Below, piece by piece: positions 17,901-27,182 of a stretch of 28,812 nt of DNA. The notes under the pieces were generated by a model. It was not told the origin of the DNA and searched no databases. It saw nothing but the letters and a program-made list of their open reading frames with translations. This DNA is from Hypsibius dujardini (lineage: Eukaryota; Tardigrada; Eutardigrada; Parachela; Hypsibiidae): contig LRSR01012881.1 in assembly GCA_001579985.1 (NCBI GenBank), forward strand, positions 1 to 28,812. The letters are read 5' to 3'. A program made the translations under genes and the position numbers. Every line of letters begins with the position of its first letter. Position 1 is the first letter of the stretch.

Positions 17901-20900
17901 GTAGACATGAGCTATAGGAAGCTCTTGCCTCCTGTATGCAAACAAAATACAAGATTAGGGATGGTAAAAACAAATAAAAATTAGTTGATTAATTAATTAA
18001 TCACGTAAAGCTTAGTGATCAAAGATTTTAGTTTAGTCTCTTTTAGTGGCTAAATTTTCAGTTTAGTGTTAGTCAATTTAGCTCACTATTTTTTTAAATG
18101 CTTTGCACGTTCAAACCCTTAATGACTATATGCCGTGTAATTTTTATTTCTTTCCGAAACTAAAAAAGTAAAGTGAAAGAGTTAATCACTCAACTTTTAA
18201 TTCAGGTTTAGCTTTTTTAGTTCTGTTTTGAATATGTAAACTGCAAAAAGTATTTCGCAAAGACTCTCCATCGAATCAAGCTTGATAATAAAAAGCTTCC
18301 ACCCAGAGCTCAAGACAAGTATGTTTATCATACCTCGAATCGATACTCCCTCGAGGAGTTCCGCAGACGGCTTCCATCGAATGGCAAGGTTAGGGGTGAT
18401 ATTAGCACATAAACCTATTCCGCGTTCCATAAAAAGCTCTGTATACTTACAATGGAATGGTCACTACGAACATATAAACGCAACGCGACGCAATATATAT
18501 GATTTCAGATATATTCAAGTACTAAGTTTTACTTACGTATGATGCATCAATCATGCCGTTAATTCGCGCTTGAATCTAATGCATAGAAAAGAACTTTATT
18601 GCATGCACATGCACGTACACTGCTTGTATTATATTTATATCCGGGAAAGCAGTAACAAGCTGAGAGGACGCTGATTTTTAAATGTACAGCACCGTAAAAG
18701 GATTCACAAGTTTTTACCAATAATTTGTTTGCCGGGTACGAGTCTGCAGCGATAAAAATAACTGCAACAAAACCGGGCAATTTAATCAGAATGTTGCGCA
18801 AGCAATAGTCGTATCAACTGCTCTTTCTTCGATTGGTCTATTACTTCTGCTCGAGGCCTTTAACTTGTCTAGTATCGCTGTCAGTTCGCTAGGGGTAACA
18901 GGTCCGGTCAGGCTAACTGGCACGAACTTGGTATCGACTCGAGGTTTGAGGCCAGATAGAATGTTGTAAATGGCTCTGCCGCCGCCTTCGTACGCAGAGT
19001 TGACACCACCAATTTCGGTGACAACCGACACGGTTGTCCAATTGTACAGCCTCACCAGTTTGGGCAGCACCCCAAACATGGCAGATTGGGCAAGAACGGT
19101 CGTGAGCAAGGTCGGGAATCCAGTTTTATCCGTCAGATAGGTACTGCTGCTCCCGCTGTGGACAGTAAAATATAAGCAATAGACCAACAAATAAATGAAA
19201 AAAAAGAATAGCAAAGCGGACCTCTCTCTCTATAACCTATAATCAGTTGGAAAACACGTGATATGGAATAATTTTTAACATTGATAAATATAATGGGCCT
19301 GTTTAGGATTTAGGAGTTTTTATTTACTTGGGCGTCGTAGACACGCTTTAATTAACGCATTAACGCGCGGTTCCAGATTGGACCCGGTATGAGCGCCAAA
19401 AGTATTTTTTCCCTGCATAGTTCTATTCAATTAAGATTTTTTTTCTTCGTGAATTGAAATTTTTAATTTTTTGACGAGTTTGAAATATTTTATTTAGCTA
19501 AGAACTGTCCACCGTCGGGTGAAACAAAAATCCGCCGATGAAAACTTTCTTCCACTGATCCGCACCATACTCGATGAAAACATCAATGTATCAATCAATA
19601 ACTTTCAATAGTAGTCTTGTTTTTTTAGTTTCTTTTTCTCAAAAAAAAGGACACCTTCTTTGATCAGTGACCAAACGTGCCGGTCAGCAATGCGACTCAG
19701 ACAACTATTTATGAAAATGACTAATAGATAATCAACTTAAGGAATCCAAAAAAAAAGTATTTTTGAAGTTTTGGCCATCTCACAGCCTTCGGAAATCTAT
19801 TTCACTAAAAAATGGTTACGTTTTATAATTTCTGCCAGACGTTGGTCAAGCAACAAATCACAAAAGCAGTATATTTGGGGAAAGCGACTTTCGGAAGTCG
19901 CCGTGTTGTGATTTGACAACATTGGACGTTAATGGGTTAATCAGCCTGTACGTACATAAATTCGTAAAGGAAAAAATATATTAAACACTATCGACATGGT
20001 TGGAAAATAGAGAATTATTGATAACGCTTCAAAACTGTGAACCACAGGAAAAGGGCAATGCTGCGGAATATTACGTGATGACCGATTAACTGTAATGCTG
20101 CATTATTTGGAATCTTTATTTCGGGAGTGAGTGGGTAGAAAAACTCCTAAGAGAAAGACTGCTGACCGCCAAAAGAGTGTGCAAGTTTTTTGGGGCGAGG
20201 TGGACATTGGTCGAACTCGTTTGACCCGTTGAAATTGCTGCTCCACGCATGGTGGACCGGCGCACTTTTAGGCAGACTATTACGAATGCGCCGCAGGGGA
20301 GCTTCTTTTCCTGATTATAAGCTGATTCTCGCAGTCAGGAGAATCTTATCAGAAACATTTGCTAAACATAGTTTGCTCACCTTGAAAGAACCACTTTGTT
20401 AAGACCGGTGCCGAACTGTTGGATGCCGCCGAGGCTTTTACTGCAGCCTTTTTACATCGACGACGTGCAAATGAAATTACGAAAAGAAATAGAACATAAA
20501 AATGAAAAATCCAGCTAATAACAAACCTGTGAAGACAAAAAGAGTCAATCTGTTTCGGCTGTCTTCTGCTGGTATCCCGGTTCTCCGGCGGTAGTAATAT
20601 TTCGCCAGTTCATTGATTTCGCTCTCCGGGCATTCTTCACTGGATTCGCTGGGTATAACAAACACTTGAGAGACATTTAGCAGCGGAAAGTCTTTTTTGA
20701 TGTCTTCCAAGGCCGATGAATATGCCGGACCGACAAACGGTAAGCTACCGAGTAAGCCGAGTTTGGTGCCCGTGTAGGCCGGCGAAATGACTTCGATGTC
20801 CAAGGGCCGGACATGAATGGCACTTTGCAATTGCACTGCCGTTCCGCCCAAAATGGCCGCGATAGACCAGATTATGAGAAATGCCGTTGGTCTTTTCAAC

Positions 20901-20923
20901 AAAATAATCATTCTGAAAATCAT
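14932..20923 (-). CDS. ANF/natriuretic-peptide-receptor-type membrane receptor lacking kinase-homology and cyclase domains
   Basis: Multi-exon gene with a periplasmic-binding-protein-like ligand domain and one transmembrane helix. In-frame exons: 20,923-20,527 (signal/TM-like N-terminus, then YYYRRRTG); 20,447-20,381 (GCSKSLGGIQQFGTGLNKVV); 19,155-18,845 (SSGSSSTYLTDKTGFPTLL, YNWTTVSVVTEIGG); 18,761-18,718 (IIFIAADSYPANKLL); 18,575-18,537 (IQARINGMIDASY); one or two unresolved exons at about 18,480-18,340; about 17,930-17,773 (SESEYNYTYTDG); 17,707-17,657; 17,574-17,392 (GNVSFDRLGQRIAQN); 15,542-15,413 (SEPLCGFQG, the membrane-proximal Cys motif); 15,288-15,210 (helix VVGASVAAIVVLLGVCGAIFV); and a last exon from 15,181 or 15,163 to TGA 14,934-14,932. 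Phases agree at all resolved junctions. The tail of about 85 residues ends before any kinase-homology domain. It resembles the short-tailed clearance receptor NPR-C in layout. A truncated guanylate cyclase is the alternative. Confidence 0.8.
15413..15413 (-). other. GC-AG intron donor in the receptor gene
   Basis: The exon ends ...ACATCCG and is followed by GCAAGT at 15,412-15,407, the consensus form of the rare GC donor. The acceptor is GCGTAG|GCTCAACA, with the next exon starting at 15,288. Phase 1 matches on both sides and the join restores the helix-coding frame. Confidence 0.6.
15989..17036. mobile_element. inner pogo/Tigger-like element (internally deleted)
   Basis: Terminal inverted repeats of about 60 bp are visible: left AGTACGAGGTAAAACTTTTA, then AATTCGGCTAA twice; right, in reverse, AAGTACGAGATAAAACTTTT. 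It carries remnants of a transposase gene (16,423-16,620 and 16,641-16,856) but lacks the catalytic core. Confidence 0.75.
16423..16856 (+). pseudogene. pogo/Tigger-type transposase remnant: psq-like HTH and Lys-rich C-terminus
   Basis: ATG 16,423 opens a 65-codon frame with a pipsqueak/CENP-B-like helix-turn-helix. It runs MSSRGLSVYSAACEYAVSET, LRQHLANPGIG, then GRPTKFTAEEELAIIDLLDS, the conserved GRPTxLTxEEE linker. A TAA stops it at 16,618-16,620, while the same frame continues ADAGVPL, the usual next motif. From 16,641 another frame reads WSESSVRVALVERLNKAAAA and a very basic tail (KRPAKKAVKKAV) to TAG 16,854-16,856. This matches the C-terminal end of such transposases. The DDE catalytic domain between the two parts is missing, so the element cannot move itself. 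The truncated DNA-binding part could still be translated. Confidence 0.75.
17980..18190. other. AT-rich intronic sequence
   Basis: This stretch lies within an intron of the minus-strand receptor. It is AT-rich with repeated TTTAGT words and no coding signal. Confidence 0.5.
19160..20378 (-). other. long intron of the ANF-type receptor
   Basis: The intron between the exons ending at 20,381 (donor AAG|GTGAGC) and starting at 19,155 (acceptor TGTCCACAG) is about 1.2 kb. A 70-codon plus-strand frame (20,190-20,402) shows no recognisable domain and overlaps the receptor's second exon. Confidence 0.6.
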
Positions 20924-21183
20924 TAAAAAGAATTGTCCCAAATAAATTTGCGCGATAACAGGAATAGTTAAGATTAGCTAAAAGAAAGCATGAGCTGCAT
21001 AGTACATGAACAGGAAAATCATTGAGGTACCACTAGTCTCCCTGCGCGTTTCACAAGGCACATGAATGGCGAGTCTCTTCGAAGATAATTTTGCTCTAAG
21101 CAAGTAGGCACTGCGTAGTTATTCGTTAGCCATAAACATTTCCAAGAACCTTGCCAGTGCAAACTGAAATAGCAGAGCGAGTC

Positions 21184-21460
21184 AGAGGCTCGTTCAGGAT
21201 CCTTACAAGTCACAACCAGGACCCCTCACAATAGGGCCGGGGGTGATCCAAACTTTATGAAAAACTGATTTTAAAGACGCTTTGAAATCCCAGGCGACCC
21301 TGGAAATCAGATCCCCTCACCAAATTTTAAAATGATCAGGGACAAGGGGCCACATTTTGGGTTCAACCTTGAAAAAGACATTTTGCCTCTTCTCCCACCC
21401 CCTGGCCCTAGTATGAGGGATCCTAGTTCCGATCAGTAAGGCGACCCTAAACGAGGCTCT
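21184..21460. mobile_element. MITE with about 60-bp terminal inverted repeats
   Basis: AGAGGCTCGTTCAGGATCCT at the left and, in reverse from the right, AGAGCCTCGTTTAGGGTCGC. The repeats remain similar through AGGGCC(A/G)GGGGGTG, about 60 bp. Length is about 277 bp with no ORF of note. It is the only copy here with both ends clear and defines the family seen at 13,910 and, diverged, at 5,905 and 7,040. Confidence 0.8.
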
Positions 21461-21551
21461 GGCGCGAGTGATCAAATCTGCCACTGACAATTGATGGCTC
21501 ACCATTAAGGTCCTCATTAAAGAACCATTCTTTTAATGGCAATGTCGGCTT

Positions 21552-21863
21552 TCAAAAAGCCAATTTTTGCAAAACTTGACTTGTTGAATATCGATCGTCA
21601 TCTTGTTTTGCACAACATTGCTGTACAACTGTCAGAAGGTCATCAATGATGAGTGTGACAAGGGACAGTTTTAAATCTTGTATCTCAGTTGTCGATTTCT
21701 GTTCATTTATCGCAACAGCTTCACCAAGCTCGGTATATGAGGATACGATGCCTGAATGGAGGACTTTAATGTGAAATATGCGGGATGTCGATGGAACGAT
21801 CTGAATCTTTAAGGACCTTCGCTTTAAAACAGTATTTTTCTCCACTTCACGTATGAACAGCAC
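21552..21863 (-). CDS. conserved ORF beside defensin-like copy 3, unknown
   Basis: This is the counterpart of the frame at 13,512-13,820, with about 103 open codons and no ATG at the 5' end. SYTELGEAVAINEQKSTTEI, then DDLLTVVQQC, are shared. The first third differs through offsetting indels. Many differences between the two copies change amino acids, which is more like neutral drift than strong constraint. The counterpart near copy 1 is broken. The identity is unknown; it may be an exon captured in the duplicated block. Confidence 0.35.
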   Translation of the reverse strand: MLFIREVEKNTVLKRRSLKIQIVPSTSRIFHIKVLHSGIVSSYTELGEAVAINEQKSTTEIQDLKLSLVTLIIDDLLTVVQQCCAKQDDDRYSTSQVLQKLAF

Positions 21864-22311
21864 AGGTATAGTGCACTACAATGTACGAACGTGAATCCGG
21901 CAGCACTAAACAGAATTATTTCAGCGCGTGGCAGGGGCGAGAGAATTTTATTGGGTTGCCATTATGAATTACGAGCGATGGTGGTAGACCTGCATTATTA
22001 ACTAACAGTGGCGACATGATAAACGAATTGTACTTTATTCATATCACATGAACTTGGTTCGGGTGGGAAACGTTATGAAATGTGTTTCTGATGTGCCCAC
22101 AGAACCATGAATATGTTTTGGGTAATACGCTGCAATGCAGCTAATACTACCAAAAGCTAAGACTCATGAATTGTTCCGCAAGACTGCAACAGATTTTTCA
22201 TAATTTCTTTTTAAATACAAGTCATGCTGTTTAATTTGAATACAGGATAGTAGCATATCAGGATCCAGGAAGTCACTTGTTGGTGAGCTAGTGCGCCCTT
22301 GGTATGTAATT

Positions 22312-22623
22312 TCAGCAGGTGTTGGCGATGCTGACCAATTGGCCATTGGAGTTTCGGCAGCCGCAAACGGTGTTTCCGAATCCGTGACAGGTACCGCCGA
22401 AAAAGCCTCTCTTCTCGCAGTTTTGGATGCATTTTCGCGGCGAAAATGGGCAGCCACAAGACCCCGCTTCAGCTGTAACATCGGCCAGCACGTTAAATTT
22501 GTAGACAATCAAAAGTGATTCTGGAAATTAAGAACTGCATGCAAAACTTTTAGGTTGCTTACCTGTCTGGAGAACGGACAACAGGCAGACCATAGCGACG
22601 AAGAATGCCGCCATTTTGTGCAT
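22312..22623 (-). CDS. defensin-like secreted peptide, copy 3 (8-Cys, CS-alpha-beta pattern)
   Basis: Exon 1 is 22,623-22,563, the intron is 22,562-22,521 (42 nt, GTAAGC...TTCCAG, phase 1), and exon 2 is 22,520-22,312. The signal peptide is MHKMAAFFVAMVCLLSVLQT. The predicted second-exon peptide differs from copy 2 by one residue, Ser for Phe after the CxC motif (CRNSNG versus CRNFNG). All eight cysteines and the terminal cysteine are kept. The precursor is 89 residues. Copies 2 and 3 lie about 9.5 kb apart in opposite orientation with the receptor gene between them. Near identity implies a recent duplication or gene conversion. A secreted antimicrobial role is inferred from the fold signature. 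The acceptor is the intact CCAG|AATCA form. Confidence 0.82.
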
Positions 22624-22743
22624 TTTGAACGAACGAGGTGCAGACGGGCCGAAATATCTACCTAAAGCAAGGGGACTGAGAAGAATGGGGTAGCCGACGA
22701 CAAGCTGAAGGAAACACAAAAAGTAATGAAGTAGCTAAAGAAA

Positions 22744-22818
22744 GTCCACCAATTTTTATACCATCTCGCATGTCTTTCGTTTTACATCCTGTTTACTGTT
22801 TATACGCATTGATCTACC
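22744..22818 (-). promoter_or_regulatory. proximal promoter of defensin-like copy 3
   Basis: On the minus strand ATAAACA (22,803-22,797) and GTAAACA (22,796-22,790) are followed by TATAAAAA at 22,760-22,753, 137 bp from the ATG. The spacing equals that of the other two copies within 2 bp. A TGATAAG site lies further upstream near 23,080. Confidence 0.55.
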
Positions 22819-22819
22819 G

Positions 22820-23360
22820 GGAAATTTTTCAACATCTTGTTGTCGTAAATTTAGTCAGCATGCTTCAGTTCGAGATTCGGCTCAACCTTTGATGACTGAA
22901 AAACATCCGTCGGGGAGAAACAAACCTCGTGTTGCCAATCCCCTTGTTAACACTGTTGCAGTATCGATAAGCGGCTAACCCAACAACCGGAAACCCGGAT
23001 ATAGTTCTACTTTAACGCCGACGAGACCAGCAGCAACAATAAGGTAATGTTAACGGGAAAATCTAACGTACCCGGCAGTGATAAGAATGTGTATGCGTTC
23101 TGGCTTTGAGATGAAAATAGTCTGGAAAAGAGCTGGCTCAGCGGTATAATCTTGTGGTCTTCTCGAGACAGTACCACGAGCCATCGTAAACATGTGTACA
23201 TGGCCGTATTATTATACCATGGTATTGTAGAAAACAGGTGTGTTCGCCATATTAGAAATTTATTTAATTCAGCATATATATATATATGACGGTAAGCGAA
23301 GCCGAAAAATATTATGCATCAGTACATGCAACGGAAGGAATATGCAAAGGAACGAAATAA
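22820..23360. other. duplicated upstream flank of copy 3; no gene
   Basis: The sequence to about 23,210 matches the upstream flank of copy 1. A (TA)n tract lies at about 23,275-23,287. No coding region was recognised. Confidence 0.5.
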
Positions 23361-23369
23361 TAATCAATG

Positions 23370-24131
23370 CTAACTGCGTAAATCGATAGTACTAACGAAC
23401 CAGCGGGAGAGGGAGGGGAGAGATTCTTCAGACAAAATTCCTTCTGTTTCATTTAACAGTGACACAGCTCCAAAATACGACATGCAAGTGCTGGTGATTG
23501 CCTCCACTTTCAATTCTAGCCTCAAATCCAACTGTAGCTGAAACAGCAGCAGCTGATAGGTGACATGCATGTTGAGAATCTGAAGCAAAAAGCAATAACG
23601 TTACAGGGATAATGAATTTTTGAAGCAGTTAACGACGAGTAATTTACCGTGAGGATAGCCTCGTAGTTGACAGTGAACATTTTCCAAGCACTGAAACCTA
23701 TTCGATTAGAAGTTAATTAGCTCAAAAATGTCTGCAATTGCATCAGGTCAGTTTAGGTCAGCTTTGTCTGGTCGAGGCGTTAAAAGATAAGGTAAAGGGG
23801 CGTGGGCCTGTAAATTATATGAGGACTGCCTGGTAGTAAGGTTACATCGCATATTATTTTTTTGGTTGTCTCTCTGTCTGTCTGTCTGCTTGTCAGTTTT
23901 TATCTGGTTAGCATACCGCTTCGCTAGCGATGGATCCAGAGTACAACATCAACCCTATCTGGACGATATATGAAATTAGCCAGAAGACATCGGTTGACAC
24001 TGTCAGAATCTTCAGAGCATGACCGCTGGCATAGACCACAAAAACAAAAGCCAACATGTGGAGGGCACTGCAGCTCAAGGTCAGCAGGATCCAATGACAG
24101 AAGACGCTGTCTGCTGCTAGCTGGAAGGTGC
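23370..24131 (-). CDS. gustatory-receptor-like (7tm_7) protein, C-terminal exons, partial
   Basis: Three minus-strand exons fit the C-terminal end of insect-type gustatory receptors, ligand-gated seven-helix channels of the plasma membrane. The exon 24,131-23,917 (acceptor GTTGCAG, donor GCG|GTATGC) has two hydrophobic helices (HWILLTLSCSALHMLAFVFV and DVFWLISYIVQIGLMLYSGS) followed by IASEAV. The exon 23,697-23,648 reads FSAWKMFTVNYEAILT. The exon from 23,579 to the stop at 23,370 starts ILNMHVTYQLLLFQLQ. The last two recreate the family's TM7 signature (FFTLN...TYxxxLxQF). The first exon ends in phase 0 while the next starts in phase 1, so a linking exon is missing or too short for me to see. 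N-terminal helices were not found upstream. It may be a pseudogene fragment. Confidence 0.6.
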
Positions 24132-24189
24132 CTGCAACCGTGCACAGTTTTGAGCAGACGTTTAAATTTGTAAATGTCGATAATCAAAA

Positions 24190-25325
24190 GCAGGTGAATT
24201 TAGTACAAATAATGAAACAAAAATCCCAAATTTTTGTTTAAAACATAGTGTACATTTATGTCGAATAATTTAAAAAACGAAGCTGCCGCATACTCTACAA
24301 GCCAAGGAAGCATAATGATTGCTCTATACTTCAGTGATAAATATGTGTAGTCTGTATCAATGCAAGTCAAGGGATGGTTGGCGGAAATATGTCAAAGAAC
24401 CCGAGTTTGCTGTTGTTCTCCCGTGTACCCCTCGTTTAGGTCAACTCCCGCGACCGATTCATCCAGCTCATCCACCAAATAGTTTCTCTGTGGACTCTAA
24501 AGTCCGCTCCGGTCATCACCCGTCTCAACGGTGCCTTAATTGTGTCGAGGAGTTTTCACTTTAATATACAATCTTAATAGCGAACACTTAACTGCTATTA
24601 CTACATGCATAGTACTTCGACGCATCGTCACGTCAGTTGAAGTCAATCTTATTTTCAGTTTAGCTGTGCCCTGGAATTTTGAAAAAAATTCTGATCCAGA
24701 AATTGGGGATTCATTTCTTCGCGGAAGGGACCCACCAGAGCTCAACTCGTGAGTGCAGTACTTGTCGTTTTTAATCCTTTTATGCTGCCGCATGACGCAA
24801 AATGGAGCAGGTGTCAGTTGTGCAGAGGGATTGATTACAAACGGCGAGTGTTGAATTCCTCTTTAATATTGATATTATATCCGCTCCCCAATTTATTGTT
24901 GTTGAGACATATATTTTTAAGTGACGTCTGTGAAAAATGGGAACAATTACAGAAGGAAATTGGACCGTCGTGACCTTTATCAGTGACCTTTATCAAAATA
25001 AATATCATTGAAGTTCGGGAATCTAAGTGGTACAGTAGTGTTTCTACCTCTTATTGAGGGCTTAGGCATTCAGCTCGGTTTGCAGATGTGTGCGCTGACC
25101 TACTTCAAAACTTCTCCAAAAATGTTATCCGCATGGCGCACCTGGTACATGTTGTTGAGTTGTTGAATTAAGACAAATCCCGAAGGATGAACAGATTTTG
25201 GCGTTGGAGGAATCACAAAACTAATCAGCAAGAAGTCTCATTCTCAATCGTCTACCCTCACCATTAAAACCCATTGAAGTTTGGCTATATATCATTGGCG
25301 CTTTCAGACTTAAGTAGCGCTGCGT
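24190..25325. other. no confident gene between the two receptors
   Basis: A minus-strand stretch near 24,530-24,440 (RVHRETIWWMSWMNRSREL) could be an earlier gustatory-receptor exon, but it lacks a matching donor. Nothing else is recognisable. A TATATA at about 25,284, 50 bp before the GPCR start codon, is a possible core promoter element. Confidence 0.35.
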
Positions 25326-25333
25326 CTTTCAAA

Positions 25334-26945
25334 ATGTCAAATTTGACTATAATGACCTTTAACATCTCAGATAATACGACCGTGCTTAGCAATGCCACCA
25401 TTGATGAGGAGAACCCTCCAACGTGGAGCGGTAACAACGGCTTATTCTATCTTGTCATCTGCATTTTGGCGACTCTGAGCAATGGCTCGACACTGCTAAT
25501 ACTTCTCTGTGATAGACGACTTCGGACAAAACCCTTCAACGTCTACGTCATCAATCTCCTTTCGGCTAATTTGTTCAGCTCGCTGGTGCAATACCCTATG
25601 GCGGTGGTCACCGAACGTCTCGGCGGTCATTGGCACATGGGCAGATCCGCATGTTTTTTGTATCTGCATTGTTTAGTAGCAGTGTCGCAGGGCATGTTGA
25701 ATACTCATGCTCTGATTGCTACAAACCGGGTGTGGGCCATTGTCCATCCCGTTTCCTACCGTTCACATCATTCCCTGCGGTTCGCATTGTTCGCTTGTGG
25801 AACAATCTGGCTGTGGATCCATTTCTTTGGCATCCTCTTTCTCGCAGTAGTACCGATTGGGGTATATTTAGTCAACACTAAATTAGGGTCAGGCACAAAT
25901 AGTACTCGGAATACTGTAAGATTAAGTTTGACGTCCAAACTTCAAAATCAGTATCGTTGCTAAACGATTATCGATAAAACGAAACAGATGACCGATCCCC
26001 GTCAGTTGATTTTTTATCAAAAAATCACGTTGATCCACTCACAATTTTCCGTCCACCGTTAGAATATTTAAGTTAGGGCTTGTTAAGTCTGTCTTATGTT
26101 ATTAAGTTATGTCTTGAATCTTGAGTTATTAGAATGAACGGAATGAGTTAGAATGAATCGGAGGACCATATTTTTGGGACGAAAAGGCGGATGTCACTAC
26201 AGTACAGTTAAGCTGGTGCCCTATTGGTTTAGTACAAATGAGAAAGGTTTAACGCGAAGAGCTTGTTCCAATGGGTCTTCTCTTTGGACGGATTTTGGGC
26301 ATGAACTTCAGTATAAGAGAATCAGATGGATCAAAGTGTTAAAGGTAATCCTGGTCTGTTTTTTGTACTGATCTGCTGTTACTTTGTTACCTTTAGCTCG
26401 ATTTGGACAAGGACGGCTGTCAATTCGATGCCATTGCTGATCTGGGCATTTTCAGCTGGCTGCCGCTAGCCAACGACTTCATCACACTGGTGATACCCTT
26501 TTGTATTGTGATGCTATCATTTCCGGTGATCGTTGTCCGGATGGTCAGACAGCTACGTGTGCGACAACGCCCTGGACCCCCAACCGCAATGGTGTTGCTT
26601 TTGAGTCAACAGAACGGGCAGGAGGTCAATCCGAATACGACTGCAGCGGCAACTGAGTCACAGGCCAGCCAACGACGAATGTTTGGTCGGTATTTCGTCC
26701 TCACGCTGCTGACGATGAGCGTGGCGATCTTCTACACTCCCATGATCAGTTTTGACCTGTTCGTGGACTTTGTCAGCAACTTCTCGCCTGATCATCCGTC
26801 CTACTACGAGTGGAGCATAATCCTCTACGCGTGCCAGTCTTTTTTCGATCCAATTCTCTTTATTCTTTCGCTGGAGCAGCTGCGTGGAAAGGTGATGCAG
26901 CTGCTGAAATGCCGCTGCTGCCATTCCGCCTGTGTTGGAACTTAA
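25334..26945 (+). CDS. class A (rhodopsin-like) GPCR, two exons
   Basis: Exon 1 is 25,334-25,915 (194 codons, donor ACT|GTAAGA), the intron is 481 nt, and exon 2 is 26,397-26,945 (acceptor CTTTAG). The junction is phase 0 and the product about 376 residues. I chose ATG 25,334, the first in frame; the N-terminus holds four N-glycosylation sequons in its first 22 residues. Seven helices are evident: TM1 FYLVICILATLSNGSTLLIL, TM2 VYVINLLSANLFSSLV, TM3 after RSAC, TM4 WLWIHFFGILFLAVVPIGVY, TM5 ITLVIPFCIVMLSFPVIVV, TM6 VLTLLTMSVAIFYTP, TM7 SFFDPILFILSL. The TM3 Cys and the loop Cys in DGCQF give the usual disulphide. DRY is NRV, and CWxP is FYTP. NPxxY is DPxxF while the TM2 Asp is Asn. The basic cytoplasmic end is Cys-rich (KCRCCHSAC), suiting palmitoylation. 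The ligand is unknown; subfamily placement among peptide/orphan receptors is not possible by eye. Confidence 0.85.
25916..26396 (+). other. GPCR intron
   Basis: This intron interrupts the second extracellular loop. A 72-codon plus-strand frame at 26,153-26,371 lies inside it, has no recognisable domain, and is not needed to keep the GPCR frame. Confidence 0.6.
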
Positions 26946-27182
26946 AATGCAGTTATTAATTAACCGTGACTCATTACGCTGCAATCGCCATTTTTTAATA
27001 TATTTCATGATTTCAATTTTCATGGTACTGGTACCGCGTTCGTACTGCACACATGCTATGCTCCCTGGAGGAGGTTTGTTTTCTTGAAGGCTATGTGTTC
27101 ACAACCCGGCCCAACGCGACGAGGATCTTTTTGCGCTACACAAAATGCCACAAATATAGAGTCTCATTCATTTGACTGCTTG

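Noticed and set aside
20190-20402. 70-codon plus-strand ORF in the receptor intron, considered as a transposase fragment
   Set aside because: No catalytic or DNA-binding motif could be identified, and it overlaps a well-supported receptor exon on the other strand.
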